NCBI GenBank assembly: GCA_018136815.1
Contig: CM030932.1
Coordinates: 7,936,001 to 8,000,000 of the forward strand
DNA from: Isochrysis galbana
Lineage: Eukaryota; Haptophyta; Isochrysidales; Isochrysidaceae
Direction of reading: 5' to 3'
DNA: 64,000 nucleotides
Positions within the stretch are counted from its first letter, which is position 1. Every line of letters begins with the position of its first letter. Shown here piece by piece: positions 49,612-60,872 of this stretch. The notes under the pieces were generated by a model that made no database searches, was not told where the DNA came from, and saw nothing but the letters and a program-made list of their open reading frames with translations. A program made the translations under genes and the position numbers.

Positions 49612-51529
49612 ATCGGTTGTTCTCATATGATGCTTCACTTGTAAAGGCAGCTATGAGTGGGGTGAACAGCTCTTGGTGCGTACACGATGAGACTCACTCT
49701 TCTAGTTTCGTGCACAGAGCTGTGCCAACTAACGCAGATGTCTTGTAGGCACTGCTAGGGAGGTTCGTCGCATCTCATCAAGGCAAGTTCCAAGAGAAGA
49801 TATTCTACCACATCCAGGCGAATAGCCATACACAAATGCTCGTCGGCCATCAGCTTGTGCAGACGCTGAAGGTACAACACCCGATGATTCGCTGATGTCC
49901 TTGAAGACTCGGCGAGGCATGTGAAATGCAGCCCTGCATTACCACGCCGTCTCGCGGAACCTAGTGAGTCTCCGTGAAAGGCTTTGCCTTCCAAGGGGAA
50001 GAGCAATTTGGACCTGGCACAAGCGAACTTGTCCGCACTCCTTCGTCGAGGTCTGCCCTCAAAGTGGCACTCATCTTAAGCTCATTCTTGAACCCAGCTA
50101 GTTTAGAATGAAATGTATCAACACACGGAGATCCACCTCCTCAGAGCGCCCGCCAGAGAGGAGAGAGGTGAAGCTCTGCAGCGTTGATGATATGCAAGCA
50201 TATCACGGAAGGCGTGTCACATAGCATGCGAGCTGTATCTGGTCTTCGATGGATTGCGTGGCTTAAATCCTGTTTGGTTGGCCCGAGAGCTTGTCCATCA
50301 CGGGCACGGTCCCGAAGTGAGGATTGCGGTGCGGAAATACACTTTTACTTAGAAGTTTAAATACACTATACCCTTAGAAGTTAAAATAGTGTTTGATCGC
50401 CCTAGGGGTAAGGGCTCCGTTGCCGTCGAGGGCACGGTCCCACACGGTTGAAGGGGCGCAACGAAGACTACCGGTAGTCTTAAAGACAACGACTTCACCT
50501 TGTCATAACTAGGTCAAATTAGCACCCTAATCTGTATTTTTTGCGCCCAGGCAGCTAATATGGTCACTATCTAATAGGCCCCTAGCATAAATATTAAGAA
50601 TTCGAACGCGAAATTCGATTTTTTTGTATACAAATATTGAAGACTACAGAAATTGACGTTGAACGACTCGCGGGCAGATTCACACAGACAGACTCACAGG
50701 GCAGCTGAGACGCCGGGCCCGGTGGATTGGGGCCCTCACAAGCACTCCCGATAGACTCGCCGCGAGGGTCGACCTGACCGCGACGAAATCACGCTCGCTA
50801 TCGGCATCTGAAGTCGGGCTCCAGACGCCCTTTCGCGCGCTGCCAACGCGACCCGCAGTGGGGGACATGGCGCGCGCGGCAGGGTGCTTCCGCGGCGCAT
50901 GCAGCCACCTGAGACCCTGACACGAGGACTGGCGCCAAAGAAGCGCCTTTCACACCAAATGATGCCCCCCCACACCAGCTGGCGCGCTGGCGTGAGCATT
51001 TCCTGCAGAGCGGCCGGCATTTGCCGGCCCCTTGACGAACGCCAACGCGACGGGCCCCACCGGGACCGCCGCGGAAGTGGGCAGTGGACCCATGCGGATG
51101 CATCCGCGCCCATCCCAACCCCTAAGTATGCCTGGCAGAGGAGCCCTGGCCGGTGGCCCATCGGACAACCCTCTCCGAGGCAACATCGCAGTGGGCCGAA
51201 GTGGCCTTTTTCAGAGTCCGTTTGCGCACATGAGAAACCGGGTGTTTACGTGAGAATCAAATGGTTTTGTTGTCGTCCTTACTAACATTAAAATAGTTTT
51301 GTTTTGACCTTTTTTGAGGTATTTTAGCACATTATCAGAGTCATATAGCATAGATATGACCATTGGTCGCTCATATGACATCGTATACGCACAGACACCA
51401 TATATATGACGCTCGACGCCATTTATGCGACGTTTTGATCGATTGGAGGTGGCAAATCACCGTCCGTAGAACGTTGAAACGTGATCGCTAAACGCTGAAA
51501 CGTGATCACGCACACGCACACGCTCGCAA
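49612..51529. other. Intergenic, nothing firmly recognised
   Basis: Around 50380-50410 is the tttgatcgccctag motif linked to LINE fragments elsewhere (one change from the others). Two near copies of acgttgaaacgtgatc lie at about 51471-51508. A minus frame at 49755-50006 (LYLQRLHKLMADEHLC) might be a gene fragment, but it has no support. Confidence 0.35.
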
Positions 51530-52670
51530 CTAGTCGTCATCACAGGGCATGCAATCTGGCATATACATAGCGGGATGATAATTGGCGCTGCGACTACGCT
51601 TGTTGCCGCCGCGGCCCGGTCGCTTGGGGTCTCCCCGAGGATACCAATTTGGGAATCGCTCATGCGTGGCAGCGCACTCTTTGCGAATGCCCTTACGATT
51701 TTGGCTGACGCAAACCGGCACGAGGCCGTTACCGGGCGTACTGCAGATGCTGCAAGCGGTCGAGGTATGCATGCCGCAATACATGCATTTCTGCTGGCGG
51801 CTGCCGCCCGCCAAGACATACAAATTGATCTGGTTGAAGGGGGTCAGCACGTGGTTGCGTCCGTCTGCTGTGCAAGGATATGCGGCTCAGCGCCTTGTAT
51901 GCAGCTTTCGCTGCCGCATCTTGCGCGCGGTGCACCGAGTGCTCTGCCGCCTGAGCCGCCTTGCGGTCGGCTGTTGCCTCTGCCGCCTCGCGCATGAGGC
52001 AGTGCACGTCGATGATGAGCGCCTGATACTCGGTGAGCTTCGCCTCGTTCTTCGTACCGCAGGTGTCCGTGGCGGTGTCCACCTCGATGGGCTCTTTCTG
52101 CTCCTTGCCGGACGTGTACAAGTGACTCTCCGCCTACGCGTGGGCACGCGGGTCGAAGGTAGGGGGTCGGTTGCGCAAGGAGTTGATGCGGGGCTGTGAA
52201 TGCAAGCAAGGCAAGGGATGTGCATGCCCACCCTCCTATCCACCCCTTGCTCACCTGCACCCAGCCCCTCACAGACGTGATGACCGAGGTGTACGTGGAC
52301 GTGATGGGGTTGTCCTTGAACTCCGGGGCATGCATGTTGAGCAAGGGGATGATGCCGGTCTCCGCGTTGGTCCACACGTCGAGCTGCGACACGAAGTCAT
52401 CCACGGCCTTCGAGCCCTTCGCCGTCATGAAGGCGTTCTTGCCCGTGGCGACGATCTGCGTGAGCAACGCCACCTTCTTCTCGTCTGTCCATTGGTATCG
52501 CACACGCTTGGCCTGCGCACAAGCAGCGTGGGTGCATGGAGAGGGAGGGTGAGGGAGAGGCATTCATCACGCAGGGCTCGGGCCGCGACGCCTTGCACTG
52601 GGCCCGTGGCAGGTGCGGGGACGACGAGAAGCGGCGTGGCAACGGTGGGGCAGCGGCGCGCCTTCTCCAT
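51530..52670 (-). CDS. SANT-like plus Cys-rich, transposase-like gene, multi-exon, possibly broken
   Basis: Exon 1, 52670-52599 (MEKARRCPTVATPLLVV...), donor GTGCAA; exon 2, 52512-52255, acceptor GCGCAG, encodes YQWTDEKKVALLTQIVATG, a MYB/SANT-like helix set; exon 3 starts 52133 after a 121-bp intron (donor GTGAGC, acceptor CGTAG) and encodes an Ala/Glu-rich coiled coil (MREAAEATADRKAAQAAEHS). The frame then must change near 51875 to reach a C-terminal module with Cys pairs (QKCMYCGMHTSTACSICS, VPVCVSQ, KECAATH), a zinc knuckle like those at the C-termini of DDE transposases. Only about 31 bases separate the frames (a GC...CACAG stretch), short for an intron, so a frameshift is also possible. 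It is probably a transposon-derived DNA-binding gene. Confidence 0.5.
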
Positions 52671-53004
52671 TGTTGAGGTGCGGCGGAGTCCTCAATAGCG
52701 CCTCACTGCGCTTATTTATTGAAACGGTCCCAATAGACATCTCCACAGCGCGACTTGTTGAGAGGCGCTGTGGAGACCCTCTTGAGACCTTGTTGCGGCC
52801 GTGCAAAAACCCTCGAATAGCAATAGCAACAGCACAAAGGAGTCCCACAGTAAAAAGAAAAAGAAAACTCTCACGGGTGGGGGGAATGATGCCCATCACT
52901 CGTCACTCTTCACCCCGTAAAATCGTGAAATCGAGGCTCGCGAGGAGCCGTAAAGCGTGAGGAACGCCGTGAGAATGGGCTCGAACGAATACCTAGCTAG
53001 ATGG
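52671..53004. other. 5' flank of the SANT-like gene, nothing recognised
   Basis: It contains the complementary blocks agcgcctcactgcgct and the nearby cgcgacttgttgagaggcgct, but no clear element. Confidence 0.3.
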
Positions 53005-53785
53005 GAAAGAAGAGAGGGGAGCGAGAATCGGATGTAGCCGAGGCGGGACGGGCCGCCCGCGGGGAGAGGGGGGGAAGGATGAAAAGGCGAGAGAGAGAGA
53101 GGGGCCGGCACGCACTCTCCCATCTCTGGACCGCCCATCCGCCCATCTTTGATATCCCCGGGAGCTTTACGTGGGGGGGGGGGGGGAAGAATTGGTTGCC
53201 CCCTCTTCTCGCCTCCTTATTTCGCCGCCCTTCATCTTCCCCTCGCGCGCGGGTTTGTTGCGCTTGTTTGTGTGGCATCGGTTCGGTCAGCCGCACAATG
53301 AAGAGGGAAATACACTAATTTGGGGTTTTACTTCGGAGATGGCAGAGCCTACACGACGAGCTTCTGTAACCCGGGAGTCGCGAACGCGGTCTGAGCCTTA
53401 CGGAAGAGGAGGCGAACATCTTCCCACTTCTCCTTCCTGGCCGCAAGCTCGCCTTGTGTTGTGGAAGAGGTGAGAAGAGATGAGAATCTGTGGGCGAGGT
53501 TTTTGTTTGTGTGGCACCTCGGTTCGGCCCGGAGATCAGGAGAAAGAAGAGAGGAGGCGAGAAGAGGGGGCAACCAATTCTTCCCCCCCCCCCCCAAGTA
53601 AAGAGCGAAGCTCCCGGAGATATCAAAGATGGGCGGATGATGATGGGCGGTCCACAGATGGGAGAGTGCGTGCCGGCCCCTCTCTCTCTCGCCTTTTCAA
53701 CCTTTCCCCCCCCCCTCTCCCCGCGGCCCGTCCCGCCTCGGCTACATCCGATTCTCGCTCATCTCTCCCCTTCGCCCTTCGTTCC
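53005..53785. repeat. Long inverted repeat with arms of about 215 bp and 320-bp spacer
   Basis: The left arm (53005-53220) and the inverse complement of the right arm (53540-53785) match over most of their length: gcgagaatcggatgtagccg, gaggcgggacgggccgc, ggccggcacgcactctccca and cgcccatctttgatatc occur in both. Differences are small indels in G runs and one added atcatc. The right arm lies 230 bp upstream of the AN1 gene start, so the left arm may be an inverted copy of that promoter. The spacer also has two similar tttgtttgtgtggca segments. Confidence 0.85.
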
Positions 53786-54018
53786 CCCTCCCCTCTCCCT
53801 TCCCCCGCCCACTCTCACCCCTACGCACCCATAACCCCGCCACGCCCCCCGCCCCCCCCCCCCCCGTCCATCGTCCCCGCCACTCCCGTCACCCCCTTGC
53901 GTCAGCACTTCGCCCCAACGGTCTGCGAGCTAACGAACGCATCACACGTCAGCCTGTCCGCGTGCTCCTCGCCCCGCCTCACGCCGCCCACGAGCCCAAG
54001 CCACCTGGCAGCCGCCTG

Positions 54019-55350
54019 ATGGAGCTCTCTCTCCCGCTGCCTCTGCCTGAGCTGGCCCATGCCCTCGCCACTCGACGCCGAGTAAGCGCAAAGCACATGG
54101 GCGGGACGGTACACGTGGACGTTGCTGCCACCGGTACAGTAGAGGAGCTGCGAGCCTCCTTTGCCCACGCCATCGGCAAGCCTGCCGAGAGCCTCATACT
54201 TGTGAGTGCTGGTCGGAAGCTCAACAACGACAGACTCCTACGCGACGCCCTGCCATCCGAGGTGCCGCTCATGCTGCTCTGCCGTAGTCCAGCGCCGCAG
54301 CCCCGGTTGACACTATACGATCATCGGCGCAGCACGGTGGTCCGTGGCGTCGAGGTCCCCACCGGAGCGAGTGTGGCAGAGTTGATTGCTCTTGCACGAC
54401 GTGAGCTTGCCTTCCCGATCTCAATCCTGAACGCCTCGCTGTACTCGTCCCACCTCAATATGCTCCTGGATCCGGACCGGCTCGTTGCGGACTACAGACT
54501 CCCTCACCTATCGTCTGCCTATCTCATGCCCGGCGCAAGCACCCGCATCGTCCCGTTAGTCCCTTCGCGCCTACGTCCTGCTAGCGCCGAATTTGCTGAG
54601 AATATCTCTCATCTTACTCCACCACCAAGCCCGCTGTTGAAGTCGGCCAGCTCTTCGTCTTCATCTGGCTCGCTGATATCCACCACGCACCAACGGTCCA
54701 TTCGCATCGGCATAGAGAGCTTAGGATCAGGACATACTATAGGCGTGCAGTATAGCCGGCCAGCGACGTGTTCTGTTGCCTCGGGTCGTGAGCCAACTCA
54801 AATGGGGAGTTATTCCAAGAAAGTCTGTAGCGATCAGTTTGAGAGCGGTAGCTGCTCGGCTCCTTGCCCCCTCCGTGAGCAATCAACCATGCCCGTTGGC
54901 CGCGCGACCGTTGAGCCTCGAACTTCCATCTCGCGAATGCGCTGTCCGCTCCCGCTCGTCCTTGATGACGCTGTCACCCAACTGAGCTGTTGGACATGCG
55001 AGATGACCAACAGTGTATCCCTCGAGCGGGATGTTGACCTTTTGGTCACTGCTGCTCCTTGTGCACCTGTACCAGTCCGAGTATCCAATCACGGGAGCAT
55101 ACCTATCATCCCCACTCCAGTGCGGGAGGCTGGATCGGGTGCTGTGACAGCGCAAAGGCTTAGCTGCCGCGCCTGCATGCGGACACGCAATGCCATGTGG
55201 CACGAGCAAGGCATGTGCAAGTGCCGTCAGGTCTTCTGCTCAGCGCATCTCTTCTCGCATGAATGTGCCTTTGATCATCGGCGCAAGCAGAGAGAGTGGA
55301 TCTTTGCTACCAACCCGAAGGTGGCGCCGGCAAAGCTAGAGGGCTTCTAA
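54019..55350 (+). CDS. Ubiquitin-like plus AN1-type zinc-finger protein, 443 aa
   Basis: The ATG at 54019 (MELSLPLPLPEL) is chosen because upstream frame sequence is a C-rich artefact; an in-frame ATG at 53962 is an alternative. Residues 29-90 have a ubiquitin-like pattern (VHVDVAATGTVEELRASF, ESLILVSAGRKLNNDRLL), ending without a GG tail. A second such segment may follow (VVRGVEVPTGASVAELIAL). The middle is Ser-rich and probably disordered. Residues 383-425 form an AN1-type finger: CRACMRTRNAMWHEQGMCKC, then QVFCSAHLFSHECAFDH, with the expected Cys/His spacing. Proteins of this plan (ZFAND4 type) bind ubiquitin or stress-response factors such as the p97 ATPase. A stress or proteasome-related role is therefore likely, though unproven. 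Confidence 0.8.
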   Translation: MELSLPLPLPELAHALATRRRVSAKHMGGTVHVDVAATGTVEELRASFAHAIGKPAESLILVSAGRKLNNDRLLRDALPSEVPLMLLCRSPAPQPRLTLYDHRRSTVVRGVEVPTGASVAELIALARRELAFPISILNASLYSSHLNMLLDPDRLVADYRLPHLSSAYLMPGASTRIVPLVPSRLRPASAEFAENISHLTPPPSPLLKSASSSSSSGSLISTTHQRSIRIGIESLGSGHTIGVQYSRPATCSVASGREPTQMGSYSKKVCSDQFESGSCSAPCPLREQSTMPVGRATVEPRTSISRMRCPLPLVLDDAVTQLSCWTCEMTNSVSLERDVDLLVTAAPCAPVPVRVSNHGSIPIIPTPVREAGSGAVTAQRLSCRACMRTRNAMWHEQGMCKCRQVFCSAHLFSHECAFDHRRKQREWIFATNPKVAPAKLEGF

Positions 55351-56160
55351 ATTGGCCCGGACTTCTGCACACCGTATCGCCGTTCTCGGTGGATGTGCAA
55401 AAATGCCACTGCCCTTCTAAGACGACAATCCCCATCCGGGCTGCAACGAGTTTGGGGTAGTTCGTGCCCTGTGTATAGAGCGGTCATGTTAGTCGTGGCT
55501 TGGCGGGTTGGTGCAAGGCTATTGGTAGGGCGGTCCAACAGGGGCTTTTTAACTGCACTGGTAAGGGTTGGGCTGCATTTTTTGACCGTGGCGCGATGCC
55601 TAAAAAAAAACCTCCGGGGGGGGGGGGGCACCTGCCACTACGAAACTCTTCGCCGAGAAATGGTGCGATTCGCCCCCCCTCCCCCCTCCTCCGTCACGCG
55701 CGCTGACGCTCTACCGGTAAAGAATTTGCGGTCGCGCCCGCGGGGGGAACGGTTGCTTGATATCTAGCAGCTGCATTTGGCATTTGATTCCCGTCCGATG
55801 CAGCGCCGTGTCGGGCTGCCGACAGTCCGACCGCCCATTGACCCTCTGGCGTCATTGCCCGCGCAGCCCACCCAGCTCCTCACACAGCGCGCGCACGCGG
55901 CCCTGGCTGCCACTGCCAAAGACCCCGCCACGATCATCCCAACCCGCCCCTCGCAGGATTCGCCATCTCTCGAACTCGGCATCGAGAGCTAGGATCGGCT
56001 CACCGACACGGCCGTCCACGCGTGGCTGACGAGCCTCCGTGTTGAGGCTGCCCTTGCGGCCCTCCTCTCTCTGACAGTGCTAGATTCGGCGCTGATGATG
56101 AGGCGAGGCCCGTGGGCGGCCTCAGGACGGGCCTCGTCGTGGTGCTCTACGCTTCACGGG
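55351..56160. other. Intergenic, nothing firmly recognised
   Basis: A short plus frame at 55798-55991 (MQRRVGLPTVRPPID...) has no domain. At 55601-55630 an A run followed by a G run resembles the A-run/cctcc edge of family B but cannot be confirmed. Confidence 0.35.
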
Positions 56161-56309
56161 AGATTTGAAGGGGTGCATAGGTGTATAGGTGTATGTATCT
56201 GTGGCATCAACATGCATACGTCAAGGCGTACGGGCAGGTGCGCTGAGGGTTGTCGTGTTAGTACCGGGCTAGTGGGAGTAGTGGTACTAATGCTCAGTTA
56301 TATTATAGA
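56161..56309 (+). repeat. Dispersed repeat D, copy 2
   Basis: It matches 34826-34955 (ggggtgcataggtgtata, gtacgggcaggtgcgctgag, gttagtaccgggctagtg, gtggtactaatgctcagtta), with small insertions such as an extra aggtgtata. Confidence 0.8.
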
Positions 56310-56375
56310 GGAGTCGGTAGTTATACGAATACTAGAGACTAGAGACTAGAGAGAGCTACACAACATTAAGCAAAG

Positions 56376-57490
56376 CCCTACTCTTTGCTCTTTGCCCACA
56401 CGACCGATTCGGGCTAGAACCGCTCAAGCGGGAATGCGGGAATGGGCAGACAACCGAAACCGAAGAAAAGGATAGACATAAACGACGTTCACCCTTTATG
56501 CACGGTTGACAAAAAAAACCTTCTAATATTCTTACCGCACTCGCGGCGAATGGAACCACTACCTACTACACGTAGCACGTAGCATACTTTCTACACCCCC
56601 ACTCCCCCGGCCCTTCTCCCCCCGCCATAAGGCGGCTCCCCCCGTGCACTACTAGGGGGATAGGGGTGAAGGGCTTAGATATGGTCCGGTGGCCCGCGCC
56701 CCCCCCCGGTGATCTTTCCTCCCCTTCCTCCTGTGTCTCCGAGTGGGCGGCCGACTCTGTCCCGACTTATCCTGTAAACAGGTGCGGGACTTACCAATTT
56801 TTCGGTGAGCGGAGCTCTCGCTCCGCCCACCCCCTTCTCCGCGCTCTCTCTCCCCTCTCCTGCGGCACGCGCGATGGCGCGCCTGCGGCAGGCCTGCAGC
56901 TGCCCTCTGGCGGCCCCTGGAGGCTCCTGGAGGCCAGCTCAGGGGGCAGAGGAGGCTGGGGCTGGGCCCTGGCCTCCCCTGCCTCTCCCTCGCTGGCGCT
57001 CCTGGGCCTCTGGGGCCCCCACTCTGCACCTGTCTGCCTGTCGACCAGGGGGGGAGGAGGGGTTGGAGCGATGGGCTGGCCACGACAGGCCAGGACGCGC
57101 GAGGCAGGCGTGTCTGCCAGGGAGAGAGTGGGTCAGCAGGGCAGTGGCCTCCTGGCAAGCCATCAGGCGTGCCAGGAGGATGAGTGGTTCCTCCCCCATG
57201 GCAGGGGAGGAGTGGAGAGAGGGGGGGGCTCGTGCCCCCCCATGGGGCAACCAAGTATAAACTTAGTTCATTATGCACGGTTGACAAGAACGAACGCCTA
57301 AAGCTAAAGCCCAGCGCGGAACTTCTCGCGCTAGCCTCCAAGATGTGGGCGGCACACATCGGTGAGAGCCCCGGCAAGCGCAGGACAAGTGAGAGCGCAG
57401 CTCGCGGGCACTCGGCTCATCAGCGACGCGTGACCACCGCACCAAGACCCCAAGAAAAGACTCAACGAAACCTTCCCGGCAATTTATATT
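56376..57490 (+). pseudogene. LINE ORF2 C-terminus, decayed and split by a family B insertion
   Basis: Before the insertion, the plus strand encodes the GRQPK...KKRIDIN block (about 56430-56490) of the LINE family, with a stop nearby. After it, LKPSAELLALASKMW (57300-57350) continues the same family segment. The two parts join at the duplicated ttatgcacggttgac sequence. The host LINE copy was already old when the family B element jumped in. Confidence 0.7.
56513..57270 (-). mobile_element. Family B non-autonomous retroelement, full-length, 758 bp
   Basis: It is flanked by 15-17 bp direct repeats ttatgcacggttgacaa (56496-56512 and 57271-57287); the last aa overlaps the tail homopolymer. It has the same length, ends and internal blocks as the copy at 33158-33915, including the gggggggctcgtgccccccc hairpin at 57221-57240. 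In the minus orientation it ends in a T run next to the duplication. No ORF of note is inside. The two full copies differ at scattered bases, so they come from separate insertions. Confidence 0.88.
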
Positions 57491-57620
57491 ATTATATTAT
57501 ACTAGTACTACTACTACTATGAATTTATTGTTTTGTGGTATTCTAGTATTCTTCTACATCCTTGGACTCCCATGGTGGCCACCTGCGCTACTCACTCCCG
57601 AATCACACCCACAATCCCCT

Positions 57621-59421
57621 TCACGATGTTGGGAAGAGTGCGATAGAAGTAGCTAGACCAAGCAAGGCCACCAATGTTGCATGCATGCCCCGTCCGCATG
57701 CCCGAGCACTCGACGAAGACGATACACGTGTAGCTCCTGCAGATGAATCACCTCGAACGTTGTCTGTGGTGGCCACGCCCTTTTCTTTATTGCATGCTGT
57801 GATGACATCGGCAGGTTGCGTACGCTCTCGTGAGGTCCCTCCACCCGCACTTGTCAACACGTTCACGACATCAATCGCCTTCTGCAAGGGATCCGTCTCA
57901 CTGCTGCCAGAGTCAGGGTGTGAGGACGGCGGCGAGGAACTACTCGAGCCTCGTACAAGGAGCGCATTCCGTTGTGCTATAGCAAGGTCCAAGGGTGTGC
58001 GAAGTCGGGCGTCCATAGCAGATGGATTTGCGCCAGCGCGTAGCAACAGGCTGACGACCGGCGCTCGACTCCCATGTGCAGCCACGTGGAGGACCGTGGC
58101 GCCATCTGCAGCAGCACCAAACCATATGCACAGTGAGGCAAAGGTGAGTGGGCACTCAAGTAGTTTAGACTGAGGGCAAGACGTGGCAAGGTGGGCAAGC
58201 GCTTAGCTTTCTCGCATATACTTTGGATTGGGCACGGATAGAGATAAGCGAGGCAAAGTCCGCCCATTGCATCCTAACTACCGAGCTATCGGAATCCGTT
58301 CTGCCCGACGCCTTAGCGATGGGATTTAGAGGGACAGGAAGTACCGTACCTTTGTCGGTGCGAGCTAGATCAACGCCTTGCATGAACGACTTTGCCAGTT
58401 GAAGGTGCCCCGCGTAGCAGGCGTGGAAGAGTGCGTCCCAACCACGGTAGTCAGTAGCTCGTAAGTCAGCAACCGCTCGCGATGGGCTGTGTGATGGCAG
58501 GTGATGGTGAATGGCCGCTCCTGAATTCTCCATTCCGAACGGCCTCCTGTCACCATCGCTACGCCTATTGCCGTCATCAATGCCCATACTGTCATCAATG
58601 CAAGCCGTGATTTCCGACGGACCGCCCTCGAAGATTCGAGAGTTGAGCGAGCTCCCTGACGCGCTCTGTTCAGTAGAGGCCTGATGCCCTCGGTGGGTGC
58701 CAAGTAGCTCAGCGGCCGCTGCCTGATGCCCAAAGGCAGCTGCCCACAGGAGAGGTGTCTTTCCGTACTTGTCCCTCGCGTTGGGATCGGCGCCAGCATC
58801 GAGAAGGACAGCGCATGCGTGCCGCCGCCCGGCTGCTGCGGCAAGGGTGAGGGGTACGAATCCGTTGGATTCATCTGCCATTTGCAGCTGCACCTCACCC
58901 GAGGCGAGCAAGGATGACAGAGCATCCAGGTCATCTTCCATTATGGCACGCCTCAACGCATCGTCTATCTTCTTATGGCAGTCGTGTAGGGCGTCGCGCA
59001 GCCCGCCTGTAGTCGATGGAGCCGCCAGCCGGACCGCTGCGCTATAAGCCCGCGCAGCAGAGGCGAAGCGGCGGAGGCAGAAGAGCGCTGAGCCACAGAC
59101 CTGGTACCCACGGTACCAGTCGGGTAGCAGGCTAACCATCAGCTCACCATCGTGAAGCGCCGCCGCGTAGTGCCCTGCTCGCGCGCACGCGCTTGCTCGC
59201 GCCGCAAGTAGCTCGGTGTCATTGGGCTGCTGCGCGACGCCGCGCGTGTAGAGCTCGATCGCCTCTATCCACTGGCCGCGGGCAGAGACTGCCTCGGCGT
59301 GAGCGACAAGCCGCGCAACGTCGAGGGCGGTTCTCCGTTCGTGCGCGCGCCGCTCCTCGCGCGCCGTGCGAGCCGCCAACAGTGCGGCCACAGTCTCCTC
59401 ATCCTCCGAGGAATCAGACAT
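57621..59421 (-). CDS. TPR plus ankyrin-repeat protein with a possible tail anchor, two exons, 518 aa
   Basis: Exon 1 is 59421-58350 and exon 2 is 58105-57621, joined by a 244-bp intron (donor GTACGG, acceptor CTGCAG) that restores one frame: ...LARTDK, then DGATVLHVAAHG. The N-terminus is acidic (SDSSEDEETV). Residues about 35-150 form TPR-like helices (SARGQWIEAIELYTRGVAQQ, AGHYAAALHDGELMVSLLP). Ankyrin units follow, including FVPLTLAAAAGRRHACAVLL, GKTPLLWAAAFGHQAAAAEL, GWDALFHACYAGHLQLAKSF and, across the intron, GATVLHVAAHGSRAPVVSLL. The C-terminus ends in a hydrophobic segment (HATLVALLGLATSIALF), perhaps a tail anchor. It is a scaffold or adaptor; partners are unknown. The intron lies inside one ankyrin unit, which supports the splice. 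Confidence 0.85.
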
Positions 59422-59794
59422 CTACGCAATCGCTCACCCCTCCCCCCCCCCTCCTCGCCGCCAGCCGATGCTCGGGTCCCGCCCCAGCCCCCGCCGCCGG
59501 CGCCCGGCGATCCCCGCCTTTCGCCCTCTCTCCCCTCCCCCCCCTCCGCGCTGCTACTCGGGAAATACAAGTGGCCCAAACCGTCAGAGTTTTATTGTTG
59601 TGTTCGTATATAACCTTAGTGCTGCGGGACCGTAGCCCTTCGACGGCAACGGAGCCCCTACCCCGCGATGGGGGTGTGCGCGGTTGGCGCATGGCTCGTC
59701 CGGTGTATGTGGCTAGGGATGCGAGCCAACAAGATGTCATACGACGCTATAAGTTCTAACGTGGTACCCCCGCCGAGAGGTCACCGCAATCCCC

Positions 59795-60246
59795 AGATGG
59801 CAGATGGCTACGTCGACAATCTGCTCATCGGGTATCCTCGAACCAAAAGCGGCGGAATCCAACTTGACTCCTTCATCCAACAATACACCGCTCGTTTTGC
59901 TTGTAGCGCCCCTAAGCCGCCATCGCTCTTCTGCGGCATGAGCCTCACCAGGGACTACGACAACAAAACAATGACCATCAATCAAGACAACTATATCCAA
60001 ACCGCATCGAAGAAATTTCTATCAACGTCTTCTCAACCCTACTCGGTTCCCGTTCGCTCCTCCGATGTTGAGGGATTTATGAAGATGAACGGCGCTAACA
60101 ACGATGAGGAACGAGCCGCCATGCGCGATAAGCCATTCTTATATTCTTATCCCTCATGGGCTCATGGGATGCATACTTTGGTCGACTATTTTTTGTTTGT
60201 TGTTTGGGCCACTTGTAGTGTGTTAAGTGTAAGTGTTAAGTGTTAA
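59795..60246 (+). pseudogene. Ty1/copia reverse-transcriptase fragment
   Basis: The frame encodes GYVDNLLIGYP, the copia palm motif with Asn in place of the second Asp of YVDD, then SLFCGMSLTRDYDNKTMTIN and NYIQTASKKF, the downstream thumb/connection segment (FLGM...YI...F type). It has no upstream polymerase and no integrase; the frame is only about 150 codons. A dead fragment. No LTR was recognised nearby. Confidence 0.7.
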
Positions 60247-60661
60247 GTGTTTAACTGTTAACTGCTGTTGTTTTGTAGGATGGAGTTTTCTAGTCCGAGG
60301 GGTGACGTCATCGGTAGAGAACCGACGTCATTGGCTTGTCGCGCGAGCTAGCTCTCAATGGTAACTCTGATCTATGTTGCTCTTCTCACAGTCACTGGGC
60401 CGCATTTAGGTTGGGCCAAACATGGTACCCCCGCCGAGAGCCGAGAGGGTTTCGTCCTTCTTCCGCGTGCGACTGAGCGCACGTTCTCCGGACTCCTTCA
60501 CTTCACCCAACACCCAACACAAGACACAAGGTTGGATCGAACACAGAGACCGAACAACTTTTCTACTCAAATGGGTTGTTCGATTCCTCGAATCCGCTCA
60601 AGGGAGCGGATGCTGGGTCTCACGCATCGCAACGGACCCAACAAGCACTGTCATCGCCCGC
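60247..60661. other. Intergenic, nothing recognised
   Basis: Short direct repeats of gtgttaagtgt occur at 60219-60250. No gene was found. Confidence 0.4.
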
Positions 60662-60872
60662 GCGCGGCTGGTGCCTTGTGGCTTGTGGGCCAGGGAGTGA
60701 GAGACAGGCAAGCCAGTGGGGAGAGGAATGGGTCAGGAGGGCAGTCTCCTCCTGGCAAAATGGCATGCCAGGAGGATGGGTGGTTCATTCCCCACAGCAG
60801 GGGAGGAGTGAAGAGAGGGGGGGGCTCGTGCCCCCCCATGGGTGAACCAAGTATAAGTATAAGCTTAGTTGA
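60662..60872 (-). repeat. Family B 5' fragment
   Basis: It carries the ccaggaggatgggtggttc block, the gggggggctcgtgccccccc hairpin and ccatgggtgaaccaagtata, ending near cttagttg; the 3' part is missing. Confidence 0.7.

Noticed and set aside
50736..51285. Overlapping ORFs on both strands upstream of the SANT-like gene
   Set aside because: Composition-driven open frames; neither has a recognisable motif or splice support.
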